Positions 63,816-64,000 of a DNA stretch of 64,000 nt are shown here, one piece after another; positions within the stretch are counted from its first letter, which is position 1; each line of letters opens with the position of its first letter. The stretch spans positions 248,001 through 312,000 of the forward strand of contig NZ_RZNB01000002.1 in NCBI RefSeq assembly GCF_004078635.1, read 5' to 3'. The notes beneath the pieces are model-generated. The model did no database searches. It was not told the DNA's origin and saw only the letters and a list, made by a program, of their open reading frames with translations. A program made the translations under genes and the position numbers. The stretch comes from Labedella phragmitis (lineage in GTDB: Bacteria; Actinomycetota; Actinomycetes; Actinomycetales; Microbacteriaceae).

Positions 63816-64000
63816 ATGGCTCGTTCCTCCGGCTTCCTCATTTCGCTCCTCGGTGCCTTCCGTCCGACGGCACGGGCGCGTGCCCGACTGAAGAACGGAC
63901 TTCCGCCTCGCCTGAAGGTCGTCGGCTCCGTCACGACCGAGGAGATCGACCCGCGTGCGCTCGGCCGTGTTCTGCTCGAGTACACGCCCTCGGCCGACGG
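63816..64000 (+). CDS. Partial gene downstream of zapE, possibly a PemK/MazF-like protein
   Basis: The first 61 codons of a gene that runs off the right edge. The translation starts MARSSGFLISLLGAFRPTAR and continues basic, then RLKVVGSVTTEEIDPRALG and VLLEYTPSADG. The position after zapE and the ending ..VLLEYTPSADG recall Microbacteriaceae proteins annotated as PemK/MazF-type, in which the toxin-like domain follows this point. The diagnostic part is outside the window, so the family is only a guess. Leaderless start after TAGTCT. Confidence 0.5.
   Translation, partial: MARSSGFLISLLGAFRPTARARARLKNGLPPRLKVVGSVTTEEIDPRALGRVLLEYTPSAD

Overview
This 64 kb window is ordinary chromosome of a high-GC Gram-positive actinobacterium, most probably a Microbacteriaceae member (order Micrococcales). 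The gene set points there: sepH, DUF4193, DUF3093, DUF3710/DUF3159 beside dut, DUF3000 beside a HRDC-type RNase D, DUF7455 beside a parE-type topoisomerase gene, polyphosphate glucokinase, and an actinobacterial glnA2-glnE pair. The genus cannot be fixed from the sequence alone. No insertion sequence, prophage or CRISPR array was seen. One tRNA (Val, TAC) and the RNase P RNA are present.

Layout. 1-4.3 kb: the 5' part of aceE, a peroxiredoxin, an EamA exporter, tRNA-Val, and two accessory genes (a 66-residue orphan and a zinc-ribbon/GIY-YIG protein). 4.3-11.5 kb: an LMF1-like membrane protein, an MFS exporter, an MBL hydrolase, folA-thyA, a Nif3-like protein with a zinc-ribbon coiled-coil protein, and rnpB. 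11.5-24 kb: ppgK, then the nitrogen block glnA2-glnE and, 5 kb further on, glnA1 with a canonical GlnR operator. Between glnE and glnA1 sits a three-gene unit for a synthase-made exopolysaccharide: a hyaluronan-synthase-like GT2, a membrane-anchored GH26 protein and UDP-glucose dehydrogenase. 24-33.7 kb: an RDD protein, DUF4191, a membrane pseudokinase, the 2-oxoacid dehydrogenase genes (E2 and lpd), pepA, a PAC2 protein and an MFS transporter. 33.7-39.2 kb: sigA followed without a break by murT-like, gatD-like and two alanine-racemase-like genes. 39.2-49.5 kb: DUF7455, parE/parC, a phosphodiesterase, sepH and the dut block. 49.5-64 kb: acnA, dxs, the fatty-acid oxidation pair fadB/fadA, RNase D/DUF3000, an alpha/beta hydrolase, sufE with a rhodanese, zapE, and a truncated last gene.

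The most striking locus is 35351-39177. The GatD homologue has lost its catalytic Cys (Gly97) and His (Gln192), and the MurT homologue has no cysteine, so the usual zinc ribbon is absent. The next two genes are alanine racemase relatives with complementary defects. The first keeps the catalytic Tyr but has Ser in place of the PLP lysine. The second keeps the PLP lysine but has lost the strand that carries the Tyr. Because alanine racemase active sites form across the dimer interface, the pair could make one obligate heterodimeric racemase. Microbacteriaceae have type B peptidoglycan, cross-linked through the alpha-carboxyl of D-Glu2 and often containing a D-diamino acid. I infer that this cluster may make the D-amino acid of the cross-bridge and attach it. 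That is a hypothesis.

A window-wide regulatory pattern is also clear. Well over a dozen genes begin 6-8 nt after a TANNNT -10 element with no ribosome-binding site, as expected for leaderless transcripts. In one case (59871-59880) two divergent leaderless genes share overlapping -10 boxes.
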